Below, one piece after another: positions 53,805-61,215 of a stretch of 64,000 nucleotides of DNA. Source of the DNA: Sunxiuqinia sp965372405 (lineage in GTDB: Bacteria; Bacteroidota; Bacteroidia; Bacteroidales; Prolixibacteraceae); the NCBI GenBank assembly GCA_965372405.1, contig CBDVCE010000015.1, forward strand, positions 7,914-71,913, given 5' to 3'. Position 1 is the stretch's first letter. Each line of letters opens with the position of its first letter. The translations under genes and the position numbers were made by a program. The notes below the pieces were generated by a model. That model did no database searches. It was not told the origin of the DNA and worked only from the letters and a program-made list of their open reading frames with translations.

Positions 53805-53915
53805 TACTCGAACCTATTTTCTTCTTACTCGTGTCGTATCATTCTTGCCCTGCCTTGGAATGAATTTCACTCGGCTTGGTTTTCCTGCTATTTTTATGTC
53901 GCCAGTACGAACTCG
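53805..53915 (-). repeat. Opposite-orientation CGAGTA units in the same 21-bp phase
   Basis: Read on the minus strand, CGAGTA occurs at 53805-53810 and 53826-53831, CGAGTG at 53868-53873 and CGAGTT at 53910-53915. Spacings are 21, 42 and 42 bp. The last two lie inside the 3' end of the 251-aa protein gene, where 21 bp equals seven codons. Confidence 0.8.
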
Positions 53916-54594
53916 TATACCCTTTATACCTGGTCTTGTCCTTCCAAAATACGAACTTGCCAGCAGCACGAATCTCATCGGATAGCTCTTTCATATGCAT
54001 AAAAGCTTTGTCACGAATAACTTTTGATTCATTTTGTTCAGCTTTGTCTCCATTGGCTTCAGCCAAAAGAGAAGCCATACTATCCGAGCTATTTCCAGAC
54101 GTATCCAGCTCAGTTAAATCAAAACTGACTTCAGTTAATGATTCAGGATTCTCTTTTCCAAGAACGGACAAATCATTCAAATCCTGAATCATATCAGGGT
54201 GTCCGTTTCCGTCGGCAATAGCTGCTACACGTTTCAGTAAAGCTTCATCTTTTCTATAAGCATAGCGCATGGTGTGCAAAAGCCTGTCGCGCAACTCATA
54301 GGCCAATGGCGATTGCTCACTCCATTCTTTTTGTGCTTCCTTTTGTGAGCGAAAATCCTTGTTCCAGATTGATTCGGCTTCACGACAAGCTCCAATTCGA
54401 ACAGGAAAATCATCCAGCATTTCCAGTGTTATTCCAGCTGTTGCTAACTTAACAGCATCCTCCAAACACCACTGAAACAGGTTTTCATTTTCCTGCAACG
54501 CAACATCTACAGGGATGTTTGGTTGTTTAATACTCTCATCTGGAATAGCCTTAATTGTTTCCAACTTGGCGTTGTAATCTTCAACATTTGCCAT
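53839..54594 (-). CDS. Uncharacterised 251-aa protein linked to the CGAGTA array
   Basis: 251 residues, no signal peptide and no membrane segment, rich in charged residues and mostly helical. Visible blocks: FQWCLEDAVKLATAGITLEM (about 40-59), DFPVRIGACREAESIW (about 62-77), YELRDRLLHTMRYAYRKDEALLKR (about 100-123), HPDMIQDLNDLSVLG (about 132-146), an acidic variable part (150-185), VIRDKAFMHMKELSDEIRAAGKFVFW and a basic aromatic tail RYKGYTSSYWRHKNSRKTK. I recall similar uncharacterised proteins in other Bacteroidota but no assigned function. The basic C-terminus could bind nucleic acid. Its leader contains CGAGTA and its 3' end runs into the 21-bp array. Confidence 0.85.
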   Translation of the reverse strand: MANVEDYNAKLETIKAIPDESIKQPNIPVDVALQENENLFQWCLEDAVKLATAGITLEMLDDFPVRIGACREAESIWNKDFRSQKEAQKEWSEQSPLAYELRDRLLHTMRYAYRKDEALLKRVAAIADGNGHPDMIQDLNDLSVLGKENPESLTEVSFDLTELDTSGNSSDSMASLLAEANGDKAEQNESKVIRDKAFMHMKELSDEIRAAGKFVFWKDKTRYKGYTSSYWRHKNSRKTKPSEIHSKAGQE

Positions 54595-54617
54595 AATTTG
54601 TTAATTTTAAAAATTAT

Positions 54618-54634
54618 TACTCGCCCATATGGGC
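54618..54634 (-). promoter_or_regulatory. CGAGTA core joined to a GCCCATATGGGC dyad in the gene leader
   Basis: The 12-bp dyad GCCCATATGGGC (54623-54634) shares its last C with a CGAGTA core (54618-54623, minus strand), 24 bp before the ATG of the array-linked gene. The recurrence of the array core in the leader suggests a recognition site, perhaps for autoregulation or RNA binding. Confidence 0.5.
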
Positions 54635-54669
54635 ATTATTTAATACTAGCCTACCAATCGGCAGGCAGG

Positions 54670-54702
54670 CCGGCAGGTTCTCAGAAAACCTGTCGGTTTT
54701 TT
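54670..54702 (+). terminator. Plus-strand terminator-like hairpin
   Basis: CCGGCAGGTT (54670-54679), 7-nt loop, AACCTGTCGG (54687-54696) with one G-T wobble, then six T. There is no plus-strand gene just upstream, so it may block antisense transcription or be part of a repetitive element. Confidence 0.6.
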
Positions 54703-54918
54703 AATTAATTCTTCAATAATAGAATCTCCCCTTTCTCTTTCGCAACTCTTAAAATCTCTCGCTTTAGGGTGGTATTTCTACTAGTTCAACACACTAACTA
54801 GTTAACATTACACTGCAAAGTATAAAAATTTATTGTAAAATGAAAATTATTAAATTTCTGGTAGATTATTATAAAAATCGCAAATGAGTTTTGTGCCGTT
54901 CTGTACAAGCTTAGTTTG

Positions 54919-56103
54919 CTAAGGCCAAATCTCATCTATATTTTCCAGGATAGGATCAAGTCTTCTCAGATAAATTTCAAAGTCGGTTTGTTCATGACCC
55001 CGAACTTCAAAAACGGCTTTGAAATTACTTGTTGACCATTGTTTAGCCATTTGCTCAAGTTCTTTTAGATTTTTTGATTCGCTAAAGTATTTCAGAGTAG
55101 CAATGTTTCCTACATCACTGTCGCACATAAATGAGATAATGCTACGCCCATCGCTAGTTATAAAACGTGAAAGACTTGCATATTCAGTATTTAGGAAATC
55201 GTCACTTTTGGAATCGAATAGAATGGTTGAATCCTTGAATTGATAATAAAGTTTGGTCTCATCAACATCATATCGTATACCAATTTTTTCATGAATCTGC
55301 CTCAGAATATTCTGGGTTTTATACGAACCAATAAAAATTACATTATTATCCGCCAGATGTTCCCACTGCAAGTTACTTGAGTAACGCATATTGATATTAA
55401 CCTGTCCCCCACCAAGGAAACTCATTATTTTGTATAGCCCAAATGGTGCTTGTTTATTAATGTACGTTTGATCTGTTTTTTCTACCTCGATATCAGTTTC
55501 TGTATAATTATCTAAAAGCTTGTCGAGGTCATTGTCTGAATTGATATTGGTATAACGAGTAATTCCCATCCCGCCAAGTTGATCTCTTACTTTAAAGAAA
55601 TAATGATCGCCTAAAATAACAAGCAGTGGGTGTTGAGATTGGTAAATTTCTTCCCAGATAAAACTTCGTGTCACTTTTGCCCTGTCTTTTGATGAGAAAA
55701 TAGAGATGGCAATAACTAAAATAAGAATGCTGGCAATTAATAAATATGGACTCATCTTAGCCAGTCTCTTTTTTGCAATTACTTTTTTGTTTTCATTGAA
55801 TACTACTTTGTAGCCACCTTTGGGTATTGAGAAAATTATTTCATCCTCATACCCTTCCTTTTTGTAATAATCCTGAAGTTTTTTTCGAAGGTTATGAATA
55901 TAAATTCGAATATTTTTTTCTTTATCTGTATCGGAGTTCTTACCAAAAACATGGTAAGCAATTTCGTATTCAGTTGGAATTTCTCCTTTTATTGATTGTT
56001 CAACCAAGAACTTTAGTAGCTCCTTTATTACTACTGATTTAGTGAAACACTGACTGTTAAGTGCTTTTTTCAGGTAGTTTTTAATGTCAATGTTTTTGGG
56101 CAT
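54919..56103 (-). CDS. Membrane-bound ToxR/CadC-like winged-helix regulator
   Basis: 394 residues. The N-terminal part (about 1-105) has a winged-helix DNA-binding pattern of the trans_reg_C type (EYEIAYHVFGKNSDTDKEKNIRIYIHNLRKKL, then FSIPKGGYKVVF, shown in part). One membrane helix lies at about 119-137 (YLLIASILILVIAISIFS), and a periplasmic domain of about 255 residues follows. It lacks kinase or receiver domains, so it should sense directly, like ToxR and CadC. It is divergent from an esterase and a Gfo/Idh/MocA oxidoreductase gene (172 bp between starts), which it probably controls. The sensory domain is not recognised. Confidence 0.8.
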   Translation of the reverse strand: MPKNIDIKNYLKKALNSQCFTKSVVIKELLKFLVEQSIKGEIPTEYEIAYHVFGKNSDTDKEKNIRIYIHNLRKKLQDYYKKEGYEDEIIFSIPKGGYKVVFNENKKVIAKKRLAKMSPYLLIASILILVIAISIFSSKDRAKVTRSFIWEEIYQSQHPLLVILGDHYFFKVRDQLGGMGITRYTNINSDNDLDKLLDNYTETDIEVEKTDQTYINKQAPFGLYKIMSFLGGGQVNINMRYSSNLQWEHLADNNVIFIGSYKTQNILRQIHEKIGIRYDVDETKLYYQFKDSTILFDSKSDDFLNTEYASLSRFITSDGRSIISFMCDSDVGNIATLKYFSESKNLKELEQMAKQWSTSNFKAVFEVRGHEQTDFEIYLRRLDPILENIDEIWP

Positions 56104-56275
56104 AAATCGCTGATTTGCAGAAATGTTAATCGTAAAATTAACCTATTGTTTACATTTAAACAAGGTATTTTTCATGAGCTGATAAAGAATCTCTGTACTT
56201 TAATGTTGGAATTTATATTTCAGGATAGAGTGTTTTGAATTTGGTAGTAATGTTTTATGTTTTAATTGTTCAGCT

Positions 56276-57457
56276 ATGAAATCAGTTTTAATATTCCTTT
56301 TTGTAATTACCAGTGTAATTTGTTTTGCTCAGAAGAGTGATTTATGCCAGGGTGATTTTTGGACAGAAGATGAAGCTAAAATTAAGATGGAAGAATTTCG
56401 TCAGAATTTGACTGAGCTTAAATCATGGGAGAAACATTCGAATCAAATAAGGAAAGGCATGATCCGCGGAATGCAATTGAATGAAATGCCAAAATCCGGG
56501 AATAATTTCAAACCAATTATCAGGAATACAAGAAAGATGGATGGTTATATTGTTGAGAACATTGCCATTGCTAGTTTTCAGGGATTTTATGTAACAGGAA
56601 ACTTGTACAGACCAATTAAAGCCGAAGACAAATGTGCTGCGATTTTATGTCCCCATGGGCATTGGGAAAATCGTAGAATGAGTGAAGAGATGCAAAAAAG
56701 ATGTGCGGCATTTGCAAGAATGGGAGCCATCGTTTTTGCGTACGACATGATTGGTTTTGGTGAATCGAAACAGGTAACTCATGATATTTCAATAGCCTTA
56801 TTACTTCAAACATATAACAGTACACGAGTGCTCGATTATTTGCTGTCTCGAAATGATGTTGACCCAGAACGAGTTGGAATAACTGGAGCATCTGGAGGTG
56901 GCACGCAAACATTTGTGTTAACAGCAATTGACGATCGCATAAAAGTTTCGGTTCCTGTTGTACAGGTTTCAGCACACTTTTTTGGGGGTTGTGTATGTGA
57001 AAGTGGAATGCCAATTCACAAAACCAAAAATTACCAAACCAATAATGTTGAGATTGCTGCTATGTGTGCTCCAAGACCTTTGTTGTTAATTTCTGATGGT
57101 GATGATTGGACGAAGAATACTCCTGATGTGGAATTTCCATACATTAAAGAAGTATATAAGTTATATGCTTCTGAGGATAAAGTGAAAAATGCTCATTTCC
57201 CTTTCGAAGTTCATGACTATGGACCAAATAAACGTGAAGCAGCATATCGTTTTATGGGCAAACATTTGCATTTGGATATTGAAAATATAATGATTAATAG
57301 CCGGATTGACGAGGGCTTTATTTCTATTCTTCCTGAGAAGGAACTGCAAGTTTTCACCGAGGTGAATCCTATTCCATCAGATGCTCTTATTGGAAATGAA
57401 TCGGTATTGAAATATTTAAATCTAAAACACTATAAACACATTAAAATAGAAAACTAA
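56276..57457 (+). CDS. Secreted alpha/beta hydrolase, acetyl-xylan-esterase-like
   Basis: 393 residues with a signal peptide ending ICFAQ. The hydrolase fold shows an oxyanion-side motif ILCPHGHW, the nucleophile elbow GITGASGGGTQTF and a late His in FEVHDYGPNKREAA. Similar proteins in Bacteroidota are annotated as acetyl xylan esterase or dienelactone-hydrolase-like. It probably hydrolyses acyl or glucuronoyl-type esters on glycans. The next gene begins on the base after its stop codon, so the two are translationally linked. Confidence 0.85.
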   Translation: MKSVLIFLFVITSVICFAQKSDLCQGDFWTEDEAKIKMEEFRQNLTELKSWEKHSNQIRKGMIRGMQLNEMPKSGNNFKPIIRNTRKMDGYIVENIAIASFQGFYVTGNLYRPIKAEDKCAAILCPHGHWENRRMSEEMQKRCAAFARMGAIVFAYDMIGFGESKQVTHDISIALLLQTYNSTRVLDYLLSRNDVDPERVGITGASGGGTQTFVLTAIDDRIKVSVPVVQVSAHFFGGCVCESGMPIHKTKNYQTNNVEIAAMCAPRPLLLISDGDDWTKNTPDVEFPYIKEVYKLYASEDKVKNAHFPFEVHDYGPNKREAAYRFMGKHLHLDIENIMINSRIDEGFISILPEKELQVFTEVNPIPSDALIGNESVLKYLNLKHYKHIKIEN

Positions 57458-58861
57458 ATGCTAGATCGAAGGAGATTTTTAACAACAGTAGGAACAATTG
57501 CTGCAGGTGCAGTAGTTGCTAGTCCATTGAAAGCAGCAATTATGTCGAGTGGAAAAAAGCTTAAAGTAGTATTGGTAGGAACAGGAGTTCGTGGCAATAG
57601 CTTTTGGGGAAAACGTCTTGTTGAAAAATATGATGATATACTTGAATTTGTTGGATTGGTCGATCATAATCCCGGCCGTCTAAAATATGCAGCTGGTTAC
57701 ATTGGAGTGGGCAAGGAGTGTGGGTTGTATAACTCATTTGATGAGATGATAAAGGAGCAAACTCCAGACTTGGTTATTGTTACAACAACCGATGCTACTC
57801 ATCATACTTATATTGTAAAGGCACTTGAAAATGGTATTGATGTGTTAACAGAAAAGCCAATGACTACTGATGAAGATAAATGTCAGGAGATATTGGATGC
57901 TGAAATCAAATACAAACGAAAGGTGATTGTTGGCTTCAATTATCGTTGGAGTCCATATAGCACTAAAATTAAAGAGATGCTGAGTCGTGGTGACATTGGC
58001 GATATTGTTTCAGTTGACTTTTCATGGATGCTGAATACAAGTCATGGAGCTTCTTATTTCCGTCGTTGGCATGGACAAAGAGAGCACAGTGGTTCGTTGT
58101 TGGTTCATAAATCAACTCATCATTTTGATTTAATCAACTGGTGGTTGGACTCTGATCCTGAAGAGGTTTTTGCCTATGGAGATTTAGAGTTTTACGGTCG
58201 TAATCCTAAGAAAAAGGGTGTTAGTTGCAGAACTTGTGATGAAAAGAAAACCTGTAAGTTTTACTGGGATATTACAAAAAGTAAAGGTGATATGGATCGC
58301 TATGTGAATCATGAACATCATGATGGTTACATACGTGATAATTGCTTATTTCGTCCTGAGATTAATATTTACGACAAAATGAATGTGAATATTAAATATG
58401 CCAATAACGTGTATGTAAACTATATGCTTACAACTTATTCTCCATGGGAAGGTTGGCGTGTTGCATTTAATGGAACCAAGGGGAGATTGGAGGCATTTAT
58501 GGATGTGCCATATCTTGAAACTGCAAATCTGTCACAGGAAGAATTACACGCAGCTGAGATGAATCAGAATGGAAAAGAAGAAGGTGAAAGCAAACCAATA
58601 ATTCTTCATAATTTATGGGATAATCAAACGACCGTAAATGTGCCGTACAGCCGCGGTGGACATGGTGGTGGAGATGTTCGTTTGCACGATCAAATATTCC
58701 TTAATCCTGAAAAAGAAGACATTTACAAGCACATGGCAGGAACTCGCGATGGAGCAATGTCTATTCTAATTGGAGTTGCTGCACGAAATAGTATCGAGTC
58801 TGGTAAGCCGGTTCGCATTAACGGTTTAACACACCTGCAGCCTCGGGCAAAAAGATTATAA
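57458..58861 (+). CDS. Tat-exported Gfo/Idh/MocA-family oxidoreductase
   Basis: 467 residues. A Tat signal (LDRRRFLTTVGTIAAGAVVAS) is followed by a Rossmann nucleotide-binding fold (KVVLVGTGVRGNSFWGKRL) and the family motif TEKPMTTDEDKC. The C-terminal domain contains HKSTHHFDLINWW and an unusual CRTCDEKKTC segment at about 258-267, with two further cysteines nearby, that may bind a metal. Exported NAD-bound members include GH109-type glycosidases and epimerases, so a role in sugar modification or glycoside cleavage is plausible. No intergenic space separates it from the esterase. Confidence 0.87.
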   Translation: MLDRRRFLTTVGTIAAGAVVASPLKAAIMSSGKKLKVVLVGTGVRGNSFWGKRLVEKYDDILEFVGLVDHNPGRLKYAAGYIGVGKECGLYNSFDEMIKEQTPDLVIVTTTDATHHTYIVKALENGIDVLTEKPMTTDEDKCQEILDAEIKYKRKVIVGFNYRWSPYSTKIKEMLSRGDIGDIVSVDFSWMLNTSHGASYFRRWHGQREHSGSLLVHKSTHHFDLINWWLDSDPEEVFAYGDLEFYGRNPKKKGVSCRTCDEKKTCKFYWDITKSKGDMDRYVNHEHHDGYIRDNCLFRPEINIYDKMNVNIKYANNVYVNYMLTTYSPWEGWRVAFNGTKGRLEAFMDVPYLETANLSQEELHAAEMNQNGKEEGESKPIILHNLWDNQTTVNVPYSRGGHGGGDVRLHDQIFLNPEKEDIYKHMAGTRDGAMSILIGVAARNSIESGKPVRINGLTHLQPRAKRL

Positions 58862-58886
58862 AAGTAAACGACTGATTCTAATTTAT

Positions 58887-58924
58887 ATCCCTGTTTAGTA
58901 ATTACTAAACAGGGATGTTTTTTT
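58887..58924 (+). terminator. Rho-independent terminator after the Gfo/Idh/MocA gene
   Basis: ATCCCTGTTTAGTAA (58887-58901) is followed directly by its exact reverse complement (58902-58916), then G and a seven-T run. It ends the esterase/oxidoreductase operon. Confidence 0.93.
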
Positions 58925-59198
58925 AGATTTTAATTTGTGAATTATATTGGGAAAGTTTAATGATAATTTCTAATCGTTTTTTATCCGTAACAGTCTGATA
59001 TATCTATGTTTTTTCTTTAAAATCATTTTAAATAAATTACAAATAATGTGAATGAATGATTTTTTGAAAAAACAGGTAGATTGTTCTAAACACTTGCTGT
59101 TTCTGATCTTCAGGCTGGTTGTAATATGATTTTAGTCATAGTCAAACCTGCTTGTTTGAATAGGTTTTTATTCATAAGCTTCCAAATAGCTGATTTCC
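58925..59198. other. Upstream region of the ETF operon
   Basis: A+T-rich, 274 bp, without a gene. Apart from the promoter just to its right, no motif was recognised. Confidence 0.6.
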
Positions 59199-59229
59199 TT
59201 GATTTCTTAGGGTTGATTGGCTATATTTG
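59199..59229 (+). promoter_or_regulatory. Promoter of the ETF/acyl-CoA dehydrogenase operon
   Basis: TTG (59199-59201), 20 nt, then TATATTTG (59222-59229), an exact TAnnTTTG. It lies 42 bp before the etfB ATG at 59272, which also argues against a longer start at 59227. Confidence 0.72.
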
Positions 59230-59271
59230 CCTCCCTTTAAAACTAAAAATATCAAAACTAAAGATATCGCG

Positions 59272-60147
59272 ATGAAAGCTTATAAGATTATCGTTCTTGC
59301 CAAGCAAGTTCCTGATACAAGGAATGTTGGTAAAGATGCTATGAAAGCTGACGGTACTATTAACCGTGCGGCGCTTCCGGCTATTTTCAACCCGGAAGAT
59401 TTAAATGCCTTGGAGCAGGCACTTCGAATTAAAGATAAATTTCCAGGATCAACGGTTTCCATCGTAACAATGGGGCCTGGCCGTGCTGCTGAAATTATTC
59501 GTGAAGGAATGTTCCGCGGAGCTGATGGTGGAATTTTATTAACAGACCGGGCTTTTGCAGGTTCTGACACCTTGGCAACTTCTTATGCTATTTCTCAGGC
59601 ATTGAAAAAAGATAAAGCCTTTGATATTATCATTGCAGGGCGTCAGGCAATTGATGGGGATACTGCGCAGGTAGGACCTCAGGTTGCTGAAAAACTTGGA
59701 TTACCTCAGGTCACTTACGTTGAGGAAGTGCAAGATATCAAAAACAACAAAATCATTATGAAACGCCGTTTAGAAAGAGGTGTTGAAACTGTTAGTTGTC
59801 CTGTTCCTATGGTAATGACAGTGAATTCTTCGGCTCCTGATTGTCGTGCACGTAATGCTAAGTTGATCATGAAATACAAGCATGCTAAAACCGTTACTGA
59901 GTTGCAAAACTCAAACGAAGATTATCTACACTTGTACAATGACCGTCCTTACCTGACTATTTCTGAGTTAACAGTGAATGACATTGAGGTGGATCATGCT
60001 GAGCTTGGTTTGAGCGGTTCTCCAACAAAAGTAAAAACTGTTGAGAATGTTGTGTTGCAAGCTAAAGCAGCAAAAGTAATTACTTCTGCTGATAAAGATA
60101 TTGACGAATTGATGCGTGAGCTGATTGAAAGTCATACAATTGGTTAA
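59272..60147 (+). CDS. etfB: Electron transfer flavoprotein beta subunit
   Basis: 291 residues from the ATG at 59272. The pattern KIIVLAKQVPDTRNVGKDAM, then FNPEDLNALEQALRIKDK and IIAGRQAIDGDTAQVGPQVAEKLGLPQVTYV (shown in part) is diagnostic of EtfB/FixA. It binds AMP or, in bifurcating types, FAD. With EtfA it carries electrons from acyl-CoA dehydrogenase to the respiratory chain. Gap to etfA is 18 bp. Confidence 0.96.
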   Translation: MKAYKIIVLAKQVPDTRNVGKDAMKADGTINRAALPAIFNPEDLNALEQALRIKDKFPGSTVSIVTMGPGRAAEIIREGMFRGADGGILLTDRAFAGSDTLATSYAISQALKKDKAFDIIIAGRQAIDGDTAQVGPQVAEKLGLPQVTYVEEVQDIKNNKIIMKRRLERGVETVSCPVPMVMTVNSSAPDCRARNAKLIMKYKHAKTVTELQNSNEDYLHLYNDRPYLTISELTVNDIEVDHAELGLSGSPTKVKTVENVVLQAKAAKVITSADKDIDELMRELIESHTIG

Positions 60148-60165
60148 CCTTAAACTTGAGAAATT

Positions 60166-61185
60166 ATGAACAGCGTATTTGTTTATTGCGAAATAGAAGA
60201 AGGTCAAGTTGCTGAGGTAAGCCAGGAATTAATGACCAAAGGCCGCACATTAGCCAATGAGTTAAATTGTAAATTAGAAGCAATTACCATTGGTACTGAT
60301 TTGGATGGCATTGAAAAAGAAATCTTTCCTTACGGAGTCGATACTTTATATGTTGCAGATGATAAGAGATTATATCCTTATACAACTCTTCCTCATACTT
60401 CAATAATTGTTGGATTATTTAAAGAGGTAAAACCTCAAATCGCTCTGATGGGTGCTTCATCTATCGGTCGTGATTTAGGTCCTCGTGTTTCATCTGCACT
60501 GCATAGTGGATTAACTGCTGACTGTACTAGTCTAATTATTGGTGATCACTTCGATAAGAAGCAAGATAAAACTTACGAAAATCTTCTTTATCAAATTCGT
60601 CCAGCATTTGGTGGAAACATCATTGCTACAATTATCAACCCTGATTGTCGCCCACAGATGGCAACAGTTCGCGAGGGTGTAATGAAGAAAGAAATTGTTG
60701 ATCCAAAGTACAAAGGAAAAGTTGTAAAGGTTGATTTTGAAAAATACCTGAACAAAGAAGACTTTGCAGTTGAGATCATTGAACGCCACATGGAGAAGAG
60801 CAAAGTGAATATGAAAGGTGCTTCGATCGTTGTTGCTGGTGGATATGGAATGGGATCAAAGGCAAACTTCGAATTACTATATGAATTGGCTGATGTTTTG
60901 GGTGGCGAAGTTGGTGCTTCACGTGCTGCAGTTGATTCCGGTTATGCTGATCATGAGCGTCAAATTGGACAGACTGGTGTTACTGTTCGTCCGAAGTTAT
61001 ATATTGCTTGTGGTATTTCTGGCCAAATTCAGCACCGTGCAGGAATGGATGAGTCAGCTCAGATTATTGCAATCAATACTGATCCTGAAGCTCCTATTAA
61101 TGCAGTTGCTGATTACGTAATTACTGGCGATGTAGCTGTAATCATTCCTAAAATGATTAAGTTTTATAAATCGAATACCAAGTAA
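60166..61185 (+). CDS. etfA: Electron transfer flavoprotein alpha subunit
   Basis: 339 residues. The N-terminal domain is followed by the FAD-binding C-terminal domain with VVAGGYGMGSKANFELL, GASRAAVDSGYADHERQIGQTG (shown in part) and LYIACGISGQIQHRAGM, then INTDPEAPI. These are the conserved EtfA/FixB FAD contacts. Cytoplasmic, acts as heterodimer with EtfB. It is followed 30 bp later by an acyl-CoA dehydrogenase gene, the likely electron donor. Confidence 0.97.
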   Translation: MNSVFVYCEIEEGQVAEVSQELMTKGRTLANELNCKLEAITIGTDLDGIEKEIFPYGVDTLYVADDKRLYPYTTLPHTSIIVGLFKEVKPQIALMGASSIGRDLGPRVSSALHSGLTADCTSLIIGDHFDKKQDKTYENLLYQIRPAFGGNIIATIINPDCRPQMATVREGVMKKEIVDPKYKGKVVKVDFEKYLNKEDFAVEIIERHMEKSKVNMKGASIVVAGGYGMGSKANFELLYELADVLGGEVGASRAAVDSGYADHERQIGQTGVTVRPKLYIACGISGQIQHRAGMDESAQIIAINTDPEAPINAVADYVITGDVAVIIPKMIKFYKSNTK

Positions 61186-61215
61186 TCATCTTTGTGAACC
61201 TTAAACAATTTTAAA

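Larger units (their letters stand above)
54595..54918. other. Leader region of the array-linked gene
   Basis: 324 bp. On the minus strand the ATG at 54594 is preceded by GCCCATATGGGC (54623-54634, self-complementary) joined to CGAGTAATAA (CGAGTA at 54618-54623). Further left of the regulator stop there is a G+C-rich hairpin: CCGGCAGGTT (54670-54679) with AACCTGTCGG (54687-54696) and six T on the plus strand. The remaining DNA is A+T rich with no gene. Confidence 0.7.
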
